From contig NC_089222.1 in NCBI RefSeq assembly GCF_963924675.1, positions 6,020,501 through 6,084,500 on the forward strand: a stretch of 64,000 nucleotides of DNA, read 5' to 3'. Under the pieces are notes generated by a model, which was given only the letters and a program-made list of their open reading frames with translations, did no database searches and was not told the DNA's origin. Origin of the DNA: Phocoena phocoena. Taxonomy: Eukaryota; Chordata; Mammalia; Artiodactyla; Phocoenidae. Both the position numbers and the translations under genes were made by a program. How positions within the stretch are numbered: the stretch's first letter is position 1; every line of letters starts with the position of its first letter. This document shows positions 1 to 10,900 of this stretch, in pieces.

Positions 1-1384
1 ATATGTAACTATGACAAAAATTATAGCCAAACCCTGTGGGAAGGAACATAGGAAGAACTGCAGAATTTTCTGTTTCTTAAGATGCATGGTGGGAACACAG
101 ATGTTTGCTATAAGATTAATCATACCTTATTCTTTTGTACTGATTACAACGTCGTAACAAAAGTGAGTTACAAAAATAAAGAAGGATTAAAGCAGGAGTG
201 ACAATAGAATCAGTGTCATAGAGGACCAGGAGTGACAGGAAACTTGCTACCTTAGGGTGTTCCATGCTGACACAGAGAGCAGCATTCTGGTCTATAAGAA
301 AACAATATTTTACCCCCACTGGATCATAAACTTCCCAATTAAAGTATAGGCTTCTTGAGGAGAGGGACGACACCTTTCACCTTTTTAGGTTCCCATATGA
401 TAGCAAAGTGTTGGTGTATGTGAGTGATTTAGAATTATGGTATGCTGAAGGGGAGTTAATTTGACCCTCCTACCTACCTCCTTTCCCATTTTGTGATGGG
501 GGTGGGGTTTGGGGAATCTCCCTAATGGATAGAAAGAACATAGGAAAATTGAATTGGATCTCTTTGTAGACGGCTAACTTAAATAATTCACTTGGTTTCT
601 TTGGATAACCAGTTTCTCTAGTTGCTGAAAGAAGAGTTTGTACCTTCACAAGTTCCCTTCTAGCTTTAAAATTCTAAGGTGCATGATATCACGGTAGAGA
701 AGGATCCATCAGCTGCAGACCTTTCCACTTTCCTACACATAAATAGTTGTTTCTGTACCTGAAATCCCTAGTTACGACTTGTCTTTTATGCATAACTGAT
801 GGCAGAGTTTTTTATTTTATGTGAAACACCTGATTTCTGTACATCAAAATGATGGGTCTGCCATAACTTCTCAGCTGTCAACCTGAATGTTTTCAGGACT
901 CTGCATGTCATTGAAATGCTTCAACTACCTTGTTGATATTGCACACAGAAAATAGAGAACGTGCGGTCCTTGCTTAAGAGTTTAGGGTGCTAGATTTTGG
1001 TTGGCATTTAAGCATTGACTTTTAAACCACATCATCAGTTGGCAAAGTTATTTTTAAAATTCATTTTATTAGAATCTTGCAGAAATAACCTACAAATCCA
1101 GTTCATTTTTTGTTTCTGTTTGACGCCAAAAGACAGCATGATCCAACAACTATATTTTTATGTATTCACATTGACAGTCATTTCTAAGTAACACTATCCA
1201 TAATTTTTACTGTACCTATTTTAGGGATGTGATTTTGACATCTATAATTGTTGCTGTAAGTCATAAGGATAAGCTTCCTCATGCAAAAATCGATTTATTC
1301 TTTTGGCATATTTATTTTCAAAAATATTCTAATTTAATAGTGAAATATACGGTCCTAATGGGACATCAGCAGTATCAGTGTTAG
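1..1384. other. Unique intergenic sequence, no feature recognised
   Basis: AT-rich non-coding DNA. Open frames here are short (85 codons at most) and have no recognisable domain or splice context. No SINE, LINE or LTR signature was recognised. Confidence 0.5.
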
Positions 1385-1399
1385 GAAGAGGGTCTTCAT

Positions 1400-2498
1400 G
1401 CAAAGGAAACCATAAACGAAATTAAAAGACAACCTATGGACTGGAAGAAAATATTCTCAGATGAAGCAACCAACAAGGGATTCATTTCTAAAATATACAA
1501 ACAGCTCATACAACATAATATAAAAAAAAAAAACCAATCAAAACAATGGGCAGAAGACCTAAATAGACATTTCTCCAAAGAAGACATACAGATGGCCAAC
1601 AGGCACATGAAAAAATGCTCAACATCGCTATTAGAGAAATACAAATCAAAACTACAATGAGGTATTTCACACCAGTCAGAATGGCCATGATCAGAAAGTC
1701 TACAAATAACAAATGCTGGAGAGGGTGTGGAGAAAAGGGAACCCTCCTATGCTGTTAGTGAGAACATAAATTGGTGCAGCCACTATGGAGAACAGTATGG
1801 AGGTTCCTCAAAAAACTAAAAATAGAGCTACCATATGATCCCGCAATCCCACTCCCGGACATATATCCGGACAATACTATAATTCTAAAGGATACATGCA
1901 CCCCAATGTTCATAGCAGCACTATTTACAATAGCCAAGACATGGAAACAAGCTAAATGTCCATCGACAGAGGAATGGATAAAGAAGATGTGGTACATATA
2001 TACAATGGAATATTACTCAGCCATAAAAAGAAGGAAATAATGCCACTTGCAGCAACATGGATGGACCTAGAGATTATCATACTAAGTCAGTCAGACAGAG
2101 AAAGACAAATATCATATGATATCACTTATATGTGGAATCTAAAAACGTGATACAAATGAACTTAGTTACAAAACAGAAATAGACTCACAGACATAGAAAG
2201 CAAACTTATGGATACCAAAGAGGAAAGCGAGGGGAGGGGGGAAGGGATAAATTAGGAGTTTGTGTATTTAGCAGATATACACTACTATATATAAAATAGA
2301 TAAACAACAAAGACTTACTGTGAGCACAGGGGACTCTTTTCTATATTCAGTATCTGATAATAACCTATAATGGAAAGGAATATGAAAAAGAATAGATATA
2401 TAAATATATATGTTTATATATACTTTCTCTACATCTGAAACTAACACAACATTGTAAATTAACTATACTTCAATTTTAAGAAATGGTTAAAAAAAAAA
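1400..2498 (+). mobile_element. 5'-truncated L1, ORF2 C-terminus plus 3' UTR
   Basis: The translation is L1 ORF2 C-terminal sequence: the [18 protein letters not shown] segment, the [13 protein letters not shown] segment and the [12 protein letters not shown] block are visible between about 1,436 and 2,040, broken over several frames. The 3' UTR runs to an A-rich tail at about 2,488-2,498. The insertion is flanked by an imperfect 15-bp target-site duplication, GAAGAGGGTCTTCAT at 1,385-1,399 and GAAGAGGGACGTCAT at 2,499-2,513. It is a dead, truncated copy: endonuclease and reverse transcriptase domains are absent. Confidence 0.9.
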
Positions 2499-2513
2499 GA
2501 AGAGGGACGTCAT

Positions 2514-3564
2514 TAACACAAAATACCATGGAGTTCAAGAGATTGTGTGGCTAGGGTGTTGTTGTCATGGCTCCCATGTGAGGTGTTTAGTCAACCTCTT
2601 ACGTTCTGGGACTGCCAATCTTCTACTCTTGCCCATTTCTTCTGTTAAGCTTAGGGGTTCTGTTCTTCATTGTCTTAATTTTAACCTTTACCTTTTATTT
2701 AGAAATTAATACAGCTACATTCACCTCTTAGTTTCTGAACATGGAGTCTTTGGGTGTGGTTCTGGAAGATAGGGTCCAGCTTTGAGGATAGAGTCAGTTT
2801 CCAGGTATGTATCCTCCCATTATCTGTTCTGCTTATGTGATCCCAATATGGTGACTCTTGGTGTAGACATACTTCCTCTTGGTAATACATAATTAGCCCT
2901 TCTGTATGAAAACAAATAGTTTTGCTTTGTTTTTACCAAGCATGTGTGTGGAATGGCCTGGCATTATTCTAGACCAGTGTACAACCATGAAAAATGATCA
3001 GAAGATTTATATGTGTGAGACTGTATGTTGTTTCAAAAAGCAGTTGTGATTAAGATCTATGAATGTAGTCTTTCATTCAACAAACTTTCAGTCAATATCT
3101 ACCTTGCATCAGGCAGTATGAACATTTGAAACTGGGATTGGGATACATAGGTTGCCAAAACTATTCTCAGATTAGTCCAGGAGTTGGAAATAACGATGCA
3201 TTCTTCTCTGAAATTATTCTTGGCAGTCAGGATTTCTACTCAAAAGTAAGTACATAGAAATGCTTAGGGACAATCACTCTCACAGGACGATTTTCTAAAA
3301 GAAAAATATCGAGGAGAAATCAAGTTAACCTAGCAGGACAAATTCTCTAATTGTTTGAACTGGATTCTAGAGGAGGGATCATCTAAGTGGGAGCTGTGAA
3401 AAGGGAGCTGTGAGAATATTAGCATGCCAGAAAGGAGAATTCAAAGACCTGGCTTCATGACTGTGAGTCCCTAGAAAGGAGTGAAGAAAGGAACTGCATT
3501 TACAGCTAAATGAGGAATTTGCATTTTATTTCTTAAATTTTTTAAATTGTGGGATTGCTTTAAA
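2514..3564. other. Unique sequence, no feature recognised
   Basis: Non-coding sequence without a clear repeat signature between the truncated L1 and the split MIR. Confidence 0.45.
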
Positions 3565-3680
3565 TCCAGGCATTGGTGGCAAGAATAAGGAGGATGACTT
3601 CTAAGTCATAGTACCTGGGTGCACACCTCAAGTCCATGACCTTAAACAAAGTATATAACTACTTTATGTCTTGGTTTCTT
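3565..3680 (+). repeat. MIR SINE, left half (split by an L1)
   Basis: This matches the first half of a MIR: a central CCATGACCTTAAACAAAGT-like core followed by a CTTGGTTTCTT segment. The element continues after the L1 at 9,023 with the AAATGGGAGTAA...CTCATAGGGTCC part. The break at the L1 target-site duplication shows that the MIR was there first. Confidence 0.75.
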
Positions 3681-4060
3681 ATTATTTTTAAACATCTTTA
3701 TTGGAGTATAATTGCTTTACAATGGTGTGTTAGTTTCTGCTTTACAGCAAAATGAATCAGTTATATATATACATATACACATATGTTCCCATATCTCTTC
3801 CCTCTTGCGTCTCCCTCCTTCCCACCCTCCCTATCCCACCCCTCCAGGCGATCACAAAGCACCGAGCTAATCTCCCTGTGCTAGGCAGCTGCTTCCCACT
3901 AGCTATCTACCTTACGTTTGGTAGTGTATAAATGTCCATGCCTCTCGCTCGCTCTATCACAGCTTACCCTTCCCCCTCCCCATATCCTCAAGTCCATTCT
4001 CTAGTAGGTCTGTGTCTTTATTCCTGTCTTACCCCTAGGTTCTTCATGACATTTTTTTTC
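3681..4060 (-). repeat. L1 3' UTR
   Basis: This is the 3' untranslated part of the large L1. It includes the AACATCTTTATTGGAGTATAAT segment (minus-strand end) that recurs in shortened form at 12.5, 20.5, 47.3, 48.9 and 57.9 kb. The recurrence of this end shows that 5' truncation is the usual fate of L1 insertions here. Confidence 0.85.
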
Positions 4061-4755
4061 TTAAATTCCATAGATACGTGTTAGCATATGGTATTTGCCT
4101 CTCTCTTTCTGACTTACTTCACTCTGTATGACAGACTCTAGGTCTATCCACCTCATTACAAATAGCTCAATTTCATTTCTTTTTATGGTTGAGTAATATT
4201 CCATTGTATATATGTGCCACATCTTCTTTATCCATTCATCCGATGATGGACACTTAGGTTGTTTCCATCTCCGGGCTATTGTAAATAGAGCTGCAATGAA
4301 CATTGTGGTACATGACTCTTTTTGAATTTTGGTTTTCTCAGGGTATATGCCCAGTAGTGGGATTGCTGGGTCATATGGTAGTTTTTTAAGGAACTTCCAT
4401 ACTGTTCTCCACAGTAGCTGTATCAATTTACATTCCCACCAACAGTGCAAGAGGGTTCCCTTTTCTCCAAACCCTCTCCAGCATTTATTGTTTCTAGAAT
4501 TTTTGATGATGGCCATTCTGACTGGTGTGAGATGATACATCATTGTAGTTTTGATTTGCATTTCTTTAATGATTAATGATGTTCAGCATTCTTTCATGTG
4601 TTTGTTGGCATTCTGTATATCTTCTTTGGAGAAATGTCTATTTAGGTCTTCTGCCCATTTTTGGATTGGGTTGTTTGTTTTTTTGTTATTAAGCTGCATG
4701 AGCTGCTTATAAATTTTGGAGATTAATCCTTTGTTAGTTACTTCATCTGCAAATA
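4061..4755 (-). pseudogene. L1 ORF2 C-terminal remnant
   Basis: The longest piece is a 166-codon frame (4,561-4,061). It contains the conserved ORF2 C-terminal blocks: [19 protein letters not shown] (zinc-knuckle-side segment), [27 protein letters not shown] and [15 protein letters not shown]. Upstream, the remnant continues through the [20 protein letters not shown] region in another frame. It joins the N-terminal RT remnant near 4,755. The frame is broken by small changes and it is not a working protein. Confidence 0.85.
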
Positions 4756-5281
4756 TTTTCTATTTCTTCCTGATTCAGTCTTGGCAAGTTGTACATTTCT
4801 AAGAATTTGTCCATTTCTTCCAGGTTGTCCATTTTATTGGCATAGAGTTGCTTGTAGTAATCTCTCATGATCTTTTGTATTTCTGCAGTGTCAGTTGTTA
4901 TTTCTTTTTCATTTCTAATTCTATTGATTTGAGTCTTCCTCCTTTTTTTCTTGATGAGTCTGGCTAATGGTTTATCAATTTTGTTTATCTTCTCAAAGAA
5001 CCAGCTTTTGGTTTTATTGATCTTTGTTATCGTTTACTTCATTTCTTTTTTATTTATTTCTCATCTGATTTTTATGATTTCTTTCCTTCTGCTAACTTTG
5101 GGGTTTTTTTGTTCTTCTTTCTCTAACTGCTTTAGGTGCAAGGTTACATTGTTTATTCGAGATGTTTCCTGTTTCTTAAGGTAGGGTTGTATTGCTATAA
5201 ACTTCCCTCTTAGAACTGCTTTTGCTGCATCCCATAGATTTTGGGTCGTTGTGTCTCCATTGTCATTTGTTTTGTCATTTG
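4756..5281 (-). pseudogene. L1 ORF2 linker and start of RT domain, broken
   Basis: Minus-strand ORF2 sequence after the endonuclease. It includes a 74-codon frame (5,285-5,061) with the [19 protein letters not shown] segment typical of the ORF2 linker. Sequence resembling the RT N-terminal approach ([23 protein letters not shown]) reaches about 4,760, where it joins C-terminal sequence directly. The palm domain with its catalytic aspartates is missing. Confidence 0.8.
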
Positions 5282-6097
5282 TCATTTTTTAATTTCCTCT
5301 TTGATTTCTTCAGTGATCACTTCGTTATTAAGTATTGTATTGTTTAGCCTCCATGTGTTTGGAGTTTTTACAGATCTTTTCCTGTAATTGATATCTAGTC
5401 TCATAGCGTTGTGGTCAGAAAAGATACTTGATACAATTTCAATTTTATTAAATTTACCAAGGTTTGATTTGTGACCCAAGATATGATCTATCCTGGAGAA
5501 TGTTCCATGAGCACTAGAGAAAAATGTGTATTCTGTTGTTTTTGGATGGAATATCCTATAAATATCAATTAACTCTATCTTGTTTAATGTATCATTTAAA
5601 GCTTGTGTTTCCTTATTTATTTTCATTTTGGATGACCTGTCCATTGGTGAAAGTGGGGTGTTAAAGTCCCCTACTATGAATGTGTTACTGTCGATTTCCC
5701 CTTTTATGGCTGTTAGTATTTGCCTTATGTATTGAGGTGCTCCTATGTTGGATGCATAAATATTTACAATTGTTGTATCTTCTTCTTGGTTCAATCCCTT
5801 GATCATTATGTAGTGTCCTTCTTTATCTCTTCTAATAATCTTTATTTTAAAGTCTATTTTGTATGATATGAGAATTGCTACTCCAGCTTTCTTTTGGTTT
5901 CCATTTGCATGAAATATCTTTTTCCATCCTGTTACTTTCAGTCTGTATGTGTCTCTAGGTCTGAAGTGGGTCTCTTGTAGACAGCAAATATATGGGTCTT
6001 GTTTTTGTATTCATTCAGCCAATCTGTGTCTTTCGGTGGGAGCATTTAGTCCATTTACATTTAAGGTAATTATCGATATGTATGTTCCTATTCCCAT
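5282..6097 (-). pseudogene. L1 ORF2 endonuclease domain, one nonsense codon
   Basis: ORF2 begins at the ATG at 6,097, 58 bases beyond the ORF1 stop, the normal L1 arrangement. The apurinic-type endonuclease nicks target DNA at TT/AAAA-like sites to prime reverse transcription. Family motifs are visible in order: LNVNG near residue 12, LQETH, VNIYASN, GDFN, SRIDHI and SDH. Most of the domain lies in a single 174-codon frame (5,806-5,282). The one interruption I see in the domain is TGA at codon 29 (6,013-6,011), where a tryptophan codon would be one base away. With the RT core deleted downstream, the protein is not functional as a retrotransposition enzyme. Confidence 0.87.
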
Positions 6098-6155
6098 TTT
6101 CTGAATTGTTTTGGGCTTGTTATTGTAGGTCTTTTCCTTCTCTTGTATTTCTTGC

Positions 6156-7049
6156 CTAGAGAAGTTCCTTTAGCAGTTGTTGTAGAGGTGGTTTGGTGGT
6201 GCTGAACTCTCTCAGCTTTTGCTTGTCTGTAAAAGTTTTAATTTCTCCATCAAATCTGAGTAAGATCCTTGCTGGGTAGAGTAATCTTGGTTGCAGGTTT
6301 TTCTCCTTCATCACTTTAAATATGTCCTGCCAGTCCCTTCTGGCTTGCAGAGTTTCTGCTGAAAGATCAGCTGTTAACCTTATGGGTATTCCTTTGTGTG
6401 TTATTTGTTGTTTTTCCCTTGCTGCTTTTAATATGTTTTCTTTGTATTTAATTTTTGACAGTTTGATTAATATGTGTCTTGGCGTATTTCTCCTTGGATT
6501 TATCCTGTATGGGACCCTCTGCGCTTCCTGGACTTGATTAACTATTTCCTTTTCCATATTAGGGAAGTTTTCAACTATAATCTCTTCAACTATTTTCTCA
6601 GTCCCTTTCTTTTTCTCTTCTTCTTCTGGAACCCCTATAATTCGAATGTTGGTGTGTTTAATGTTGTCCCAGAGGTCTCTGAGACTGTCCTCAGTTCTTT
6701 TCATTCTTTTTTCTTTATTCTGCTCTGCAGTAGTTATTTCCAGTATTTTATCTTCCAGGTCACTTATCCGTTCTTCTGCCTCAGTTATTCTGCTATTGAT
6801 CCCATCTAGAGTATTTTTCGTTTCATTTGCTGTGTTGTTCATCGTTGTTTGTTTCATCTTTAGTTCTTCTAGGTCCCTGTTAAATGTTTCTTGCATTTTG
6901 TCTATTCTATTTCCAAGATTTTGGATCATCTTTACTATCATTATTCTGAATTCTTTTTCAGGTAGACTGCCTATTTCCTCTTCATTTGTTTGGTCTGGTG
7001 GGTTTTTATCTTGCTCCTTCATCTGCTGTGTGTTTTTCTGTCTTCTCAT
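6156..7049 (-). CDS. L1 ORF1p, uninterrupted frame
   Basis: A 297-codon frame encoding the L1 RNA-binding chaperone (ORF1p), which coats L1 RNA as trimers in cytoplasmic particles. Seen in the sequence: a charged N-terminus; a coiled-coil stretch from about residue 35 to 125 (heptad-rich, including RISDLEDKILEI); an RRM starting near residue 130 with NIRIIGVPE; and a C-terminal domain with TPRHILIKLSK, AAREKQQ and the highly conserved RLTADLSAETLQARR. The frame ends at TAG just after QQLLKELL. Human ORF1p is about 338 residues, so the end may be slightly short; whether this stop is native to the family I cannot tell. It sits inside a dead L1 and, if transcribed, would depend on the L1 5' UTR promoter. 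Confidence 0.88.
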   Translation of the reverse strand: MRRQKNTQQMKEQDKNPPDQTNEEEIGSLPEKEFRIMIVKMIQNLGNRIDKMQETFNRDLEELKMKQTTMNNTANETKNTLDGINSRITEAEERISDLEDKILEITTAEQNKEKRMKRTEDSLRDLWDNIKHTNIRIIGVPEEEEKKKGTEKIVEEIIVENFPNMEKEIVNQVQEAQRVPYRINPRRNTPRHILIKLSKIKYKENILKAAREKQQITHKGIPIRLTADLSAETLQARRDWQDIFKVMKEKNLQPRLLYPARILLRFDGEIKTFTDKQKLREFSTTKPPLQQLLKELL

Positions 7050-9022
7050 TTTGCTTATCTTACTGTGTTTGGGGTCTCCTTTTTGCAGGCTGCAGGTTCG
7101 TAGTTCCCGTTGTGTTTGGTGTCTGTCCCCAGTGGCTAAGGTTGGTTCAGTGGGTTGTGTAGGCTTCCTGGTGGAGGGGACTAGTGTCTGTGTTCTGGTG
7201 GATGAGGCTGGATCTTGTCTTTCTGGTGGGCAGGTCCACGTCTGGTGGTGTGTTTTGGGGTGTCTGTGGACTTACTATGATTTTAGGCAGCCTCTCTGCT
7301 AATGGGTGGGGTTGTGTTCCTGTGTTGCTAGTTGTTTGGCATAGGATGTCCAGCACTGTAGCTTGCTGGTCGTTGAGTGAAGCCAGGTGCTGGTGTTGAG
7401 ATGGAGATCTCTGGGAGATTTTTGCCGTTTGATATTATGTGGAGCTGGGAGGTCTCTTGTGGACCAGTGTCCTGAAGTTGGCTCTCCCACCTCAGAGGCA
7501 CAGCACTGACTCCTGGCTGGAGCACCAAGAGCCTTTCATCCACACGGCTCAGAATAAAAGGGAGAAAAAGTAGAAAGAAAGAAAGGAGGGAGGGAGGGAG
7601 GAAGGAAGGAGGGAAGGAAGGAAAAAAAGAAAGAAAGATAACATAAAATAAAGTTATTAAAATAAAAAGTATTATTAAGAAGAAAAATTTAAAAAAGAAA
7701 AAAAAAGGACGGATAGAACCCTTGGTCAAATGGTGGAAGTAAAGCTATACAGACAAAATCTCACACAGAAGCATACACATACACACAAAAAGAGGAAAAG
7801 GGGAAAAAATCGTAAATCTTGCTCTCAAAGTCCACCTCCTCAATTTGGGATGATTCGCTGTCTATTCATGTATTCCACAGATGCAGGGTACATCTAGTTG
7901 ATTGTGGAGATTTAATCCGCTGCTCCTGAGGCTGCTGGGAGAGATTTCCCTTTCTCTTCTTTGTTCTCACAGCTCCCAGGGGCTCAGCTTTGGATTTGGC
8001 CCCGCCTCTGCGTGTAGGTCGCCGGAGGGCGTCTGTTCTTTGTTCAGACAGGCAGGGGTTAAAGGAGACGCTGATTCGGGGGCTGTGGCTCCTTCAGGCC
8101 GCGGGGGAGGGAGGGGCACGCAGTGCGGGGCGGGCCTGCGGCGGCAGAGGCCGGCGTGACCTTGCACCAGCCTGAGGTGCTCCGTGCGTTCTCCCGGGGG
8201 AGTTGTCCTTGGATCCCGAGACCCTGGCAGTGGCAGGCTGCACAGGCTCCCGGAAGGGAGGTGTGGAGAGTGACCTGTGCTCGCACACAGGCTTCTTGGT
8301 GGCTGCAGCAGCAGCCTTAGCGTCTCATGCCCGTCTCTGGCGTCTGCGCTGTTAGCCGTGGCTCGCGCCCGTCTCTGGAGCTCCTTTAAGCAGCGCTGTT
8401 AATCCCCTCTCCTCACGCACCAGGAAAGAAAGAGGCAAGCAAAAGCCTCGTGCTGCTTCCGCAGGTCCAGACTTTTCCCCGGACTCCCTCCCGGGCAGCC
8501 GTGGCGCACTAACCCCTTCAGGCTGTGTTCACGCCGCCAACCCCAGTCCTCTCCCTGCGCTCCGACCGAAGCCCGAGCCTCAGCTCCCAGCCCCCGCCCG
8601 TCCCTGAGCAGACAAGCCTCTCGGGCTGGTGAGTGCTGCTCGGCACCAGATTCCGCTTCCCCCCCACCCCCAGCACCCCTGTTGCTGTCCTCTCTGCCGC
8701 GGCTCCAAACCTTTCCCCCTCCGCCACCCGCAGTCTCCGCCCGCGAAGGGGCTTCTAGTGTGTGGAAAGCTTTCCTCCTTCACAGCTCCCTCCCACTGGT
8801 GCAGGTAGCGTCCCTATTCTTTTGTCTCTGTTTATTCTTTTTTCTTTTGCCCTACCTAGGTACGTGGGGGGGGGTTCTTGCCTTTTGGGAGGTCTGAGGT
8901 CTTCTGCCAGCGTTCAGTAGGTGTTCTGTAGGAGTTGTTCCACGTGTAGATGTATTTCTGGTGTATCTGTGGGGAGGAAGGCGTTCTCCGCGTCTTACTC
9001 TTCCGCCATCTTCCCGGAACAA
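7050..9022 (-). promoter_or_regulatory. L1 5' UTR with CpG-rich internal promoter
   Basis: About 2 kb between ORF1 and the L1 5' end. It includes a CpG-dense block (about 8,000-8,780) and, nearer ORF1, a purine-rich tract (7,553-7,700, GGGA/GAAA runs). At the very start of the element (minus strand near 9,013-9,004) is AAGATGGCGG, the YY1-type motif that places L1 transcription starts. Open frames of 60-85 codons here are by-products of GC-rich sequence. Confidence 0.75.
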
Positions 9023-9160
9023 GTCTCGGTTTCTTTAAATGGGAGTAAAGGTCGTGCTTATCTCATAGGGTCCTAGTGGTAGAAAATGAGGTAATGCATG
9101 TAAAGCACTTAATATAATGTCAAGGATAGAGTAAATGTGCATCAAGTGCTGGTCATTAGT
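9023..9160 (+). repeat. MIR SINE, right half
   Basis: This continues the MIR interrupted at 3,680. It has AAATGGGAGTAA, CTTATCTCATAGGGTCC and AATGCATGTAAAGCACTTAA, in MIR order. Confidence 0.75.
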
Positions 9161-9589
9161 ATTATCCATAATGTACTTTAATTTTAGTCGGTTAGAACAT
9201 ATAATCTTAGACTTGCAAGAGACCCATTGCAGGAATTCTCTCCACTGTATTTTTGAGAAATGTTTATAGGGTGATAGTGTGCTGACTACTCCATAAGCCT
9301 CCGATTTCCTTTTGAAACGTCCTGATCATTAGAAAATTTTTTTTTCGTGGAGCCAACATCTGTGATGCCTAACTTGCACCTATTGTTTCTGCTTTGTGAA
9401 GCTTCACATAACATTTGAGCTTTCTTCCACATGACAGCCTTCCAAATACAGTATTTAAAGACAGATATCTCATTTTCCATGTGTTTTCTCATTTCTGGGA
9501 AAAGTCTTCTAAATTGTGGGGTTTATGTTATAGTCCTCCATTTTTATGAAGACATGGTTGGCTAGCTAACTAAATATCAATTCTCAACT
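9161..9589. other. Unique sequence, no feature recognised
   Basis: Non-coding sequence without a repeat signature that I recognise. Confidence 0.4.
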
Positions 9590-9599
9590 CCTTCCTCCC

Positions 9600-9905
9600 G
9601 TACCTGCCTCCAATATAAAGTTTGGAAAGCAGCTAAGCATAGCCATGAGACCCAATCCTGGCCGATGAGATGTAAAGATAACGCAGCCGGAGACTTTCTA
9701 GGAAAGCATTCTGTTTCCTAGTAAAAGCAGTCTTTGCAAGTGGCATTGTCCCTTCTCCTTTTACCTCCTTCCTTCCTGACTTGAGTGAGGATATGATGAC
9801 TGGGGCTACAGCAGTCATATTGCAACCTTGAGATGATGAGATTAAGGGCAAAAATTCAGCAAACTAAGGCCACAGGAGTGGAAGAATTCAGAAGAGCCTA
9901 AGACA
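9600..9905 (+). repeat. Possible old ERVL/MaLR-type LTR fragment
   Basis: The CCTGGCCGATGAGATGTAAAG segment, followed by a pyrimidine-rich CCTTCTCCTTTTACCTCC block and GTCATATTGCAACCTTGAGATGATGAG, resembles a dispersed mammalian LTR internal part. Family assignment is uncertain and no terminal repeats were defined. Confidence 0.35.
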
Positions 9906-9989
9906 ATGTTCAGAAGCTGAACCAGTGCTCAAAACCAATTATTTCAATCTTTTCGTGCATCAGATAATAACTGTTTATATTATTGAAGC

Positions 9990-10167
9990 CAGTGACTCTC
10001 AAACTTTAGTATGCATCAGAACCTTGTTAAGAGATAGGTTTCTGGGCCCTAACTCTGGAGTTTCTGCTTCTATAGGTGTGGGAAGGGGATGGCGAATTTG
10101 TACTTCCAGCAAGTTCTCAGGTGATGCAGCTGTGGGGGTGATGGGAGCACACTTTGAGAACTCCTGG
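9990..10167 (+). mobile_element. MER5A-type hAT-Charlie element
   Basis: A non-autonomous DNA transposon with MER5A-like ends: CAGTGACTCTCAAACTTTAG at the left and CTTTGAGAACTCCTGG at the right. The central GGGCCCTAACTCTGGAGTTTCTG segment also fits. It is an old, diverged copy. Confidence 0.8.
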
Positions 10168-10379
10168 TTTCAACCATGGTTCATCTGATTGTCTTTTCTT
10201 TGCAGCTTCATGAATTAATAGAAGCAAAGATCACTCTTTGATTTTGAATTGCTCTTAAAGTGTTTCATCAGCTGTCAAAACAGGATTTCTCAAACTCTTT
10301 TCCACTCCAGGGAGTTCTTATATCAGATCGCCACACTTCCATTCCAGCTAGCATAGTTACCTGAGTTGCTCTTTAGGGA

Positions 10380-10740
10380 ATCCATCAGTCTATGGGACCT
10401 TTAGTGAAATTTTATTCTGTGCAGGGCATTGTGGGGATTCAAGGAAGGGTGGGATACTGTCACTGCCCCCAAGGAGTTTACAATCTAGACAGGAGGTGGC
10501 AGGCAAATATACCTCACTTTCCATCCTTATCAGACATTACCATTTCCGAAGAGTTTTCAAATATATTAGCATAGTCAATACTTCAGATAATGTGAAGTAG
10601 ACACACATTATTACACATTTTACAGAAAAACTAAAGTTCCGTTGGTAAAGTAATGAATCTAAAGAAAGCCAAAACTAACAAAGCACAAAATCAGATCAAG
10701 GAATTTTAACTCCTAACTCAATGCACAACACCTCAGACAA
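10380..10740. repeat. Probable old MIR/L2-derived sequence
   Basis: The segment with AAGGAGTTTACAATCTAGAC and the following ATTTTACAGAAAAACTAAAG resembles ancient mammalian-wide repeats. The boundaries are diffuse. Confidence 0.35.
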
Positions 10741-10900
10741 ATGCATGTAATTAACACTTACCATTTCCATCTCCTCCCTTTTCAGGACAATATAAAAAAA
10801 TTAGCTTTACTCTTTTCTAATACTTTGCAGTCATAAATTGCCTTTCACCCAGCTTGAGTGAGAACTGGCTGTTGGAAAACTATCTCTAAGAACCTCTTAC

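Larger units (their letters stand above)
3681..9022 (-). mobile_element. L1 with both ends, RT core deleted
   Basis: A 5.3-kb minus-strand L1. It retains its 5' end (the GAAGATGGCGGAAGAG start motif, minus strand, near 9,000-9,015) and its 3' end (A-rich tail, read as T-rich at 3,681-3,690). Order in element sense: 5' UTR 9,022-7,050, ORF1 7,049-6,156, a 58-bp spacer, ORF2 from 6,097, 3' UTR to 3,681. Flanks are a 13-bp duplication, GTCTTGGTTTCTT at 3,668-3,680 and GTCTCGGTTTCTT at 9,023-9,035, one mismatch. ORF2 lacks the catalytic reverse-transcriptase core and carries frame breaks, so the copy cannot move on its own. The 3' UTR type and ORF1 resemble cetartiodactyl L1. Confidence 0.92.

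Noticed and set aside
6646..7302. 218-codon plus-strand frame
   Set aside because: Antisense shadow of L1 ORF1 and the 5' UTR, Leu/Ser/Phe-rich without a domain.
7328..7729. 133-codon minus frame with hydrophobic start
   Set aside because: Arises from the purine/pyrimidine tract of the L1 5' UTR; not a membrane protein gene.
8059..8288. Possible gene exon in the 8-kb CpG cluster
   Set aside because: The cluster is L1 5' UTR, bounded by L1 motifs and target duplication.
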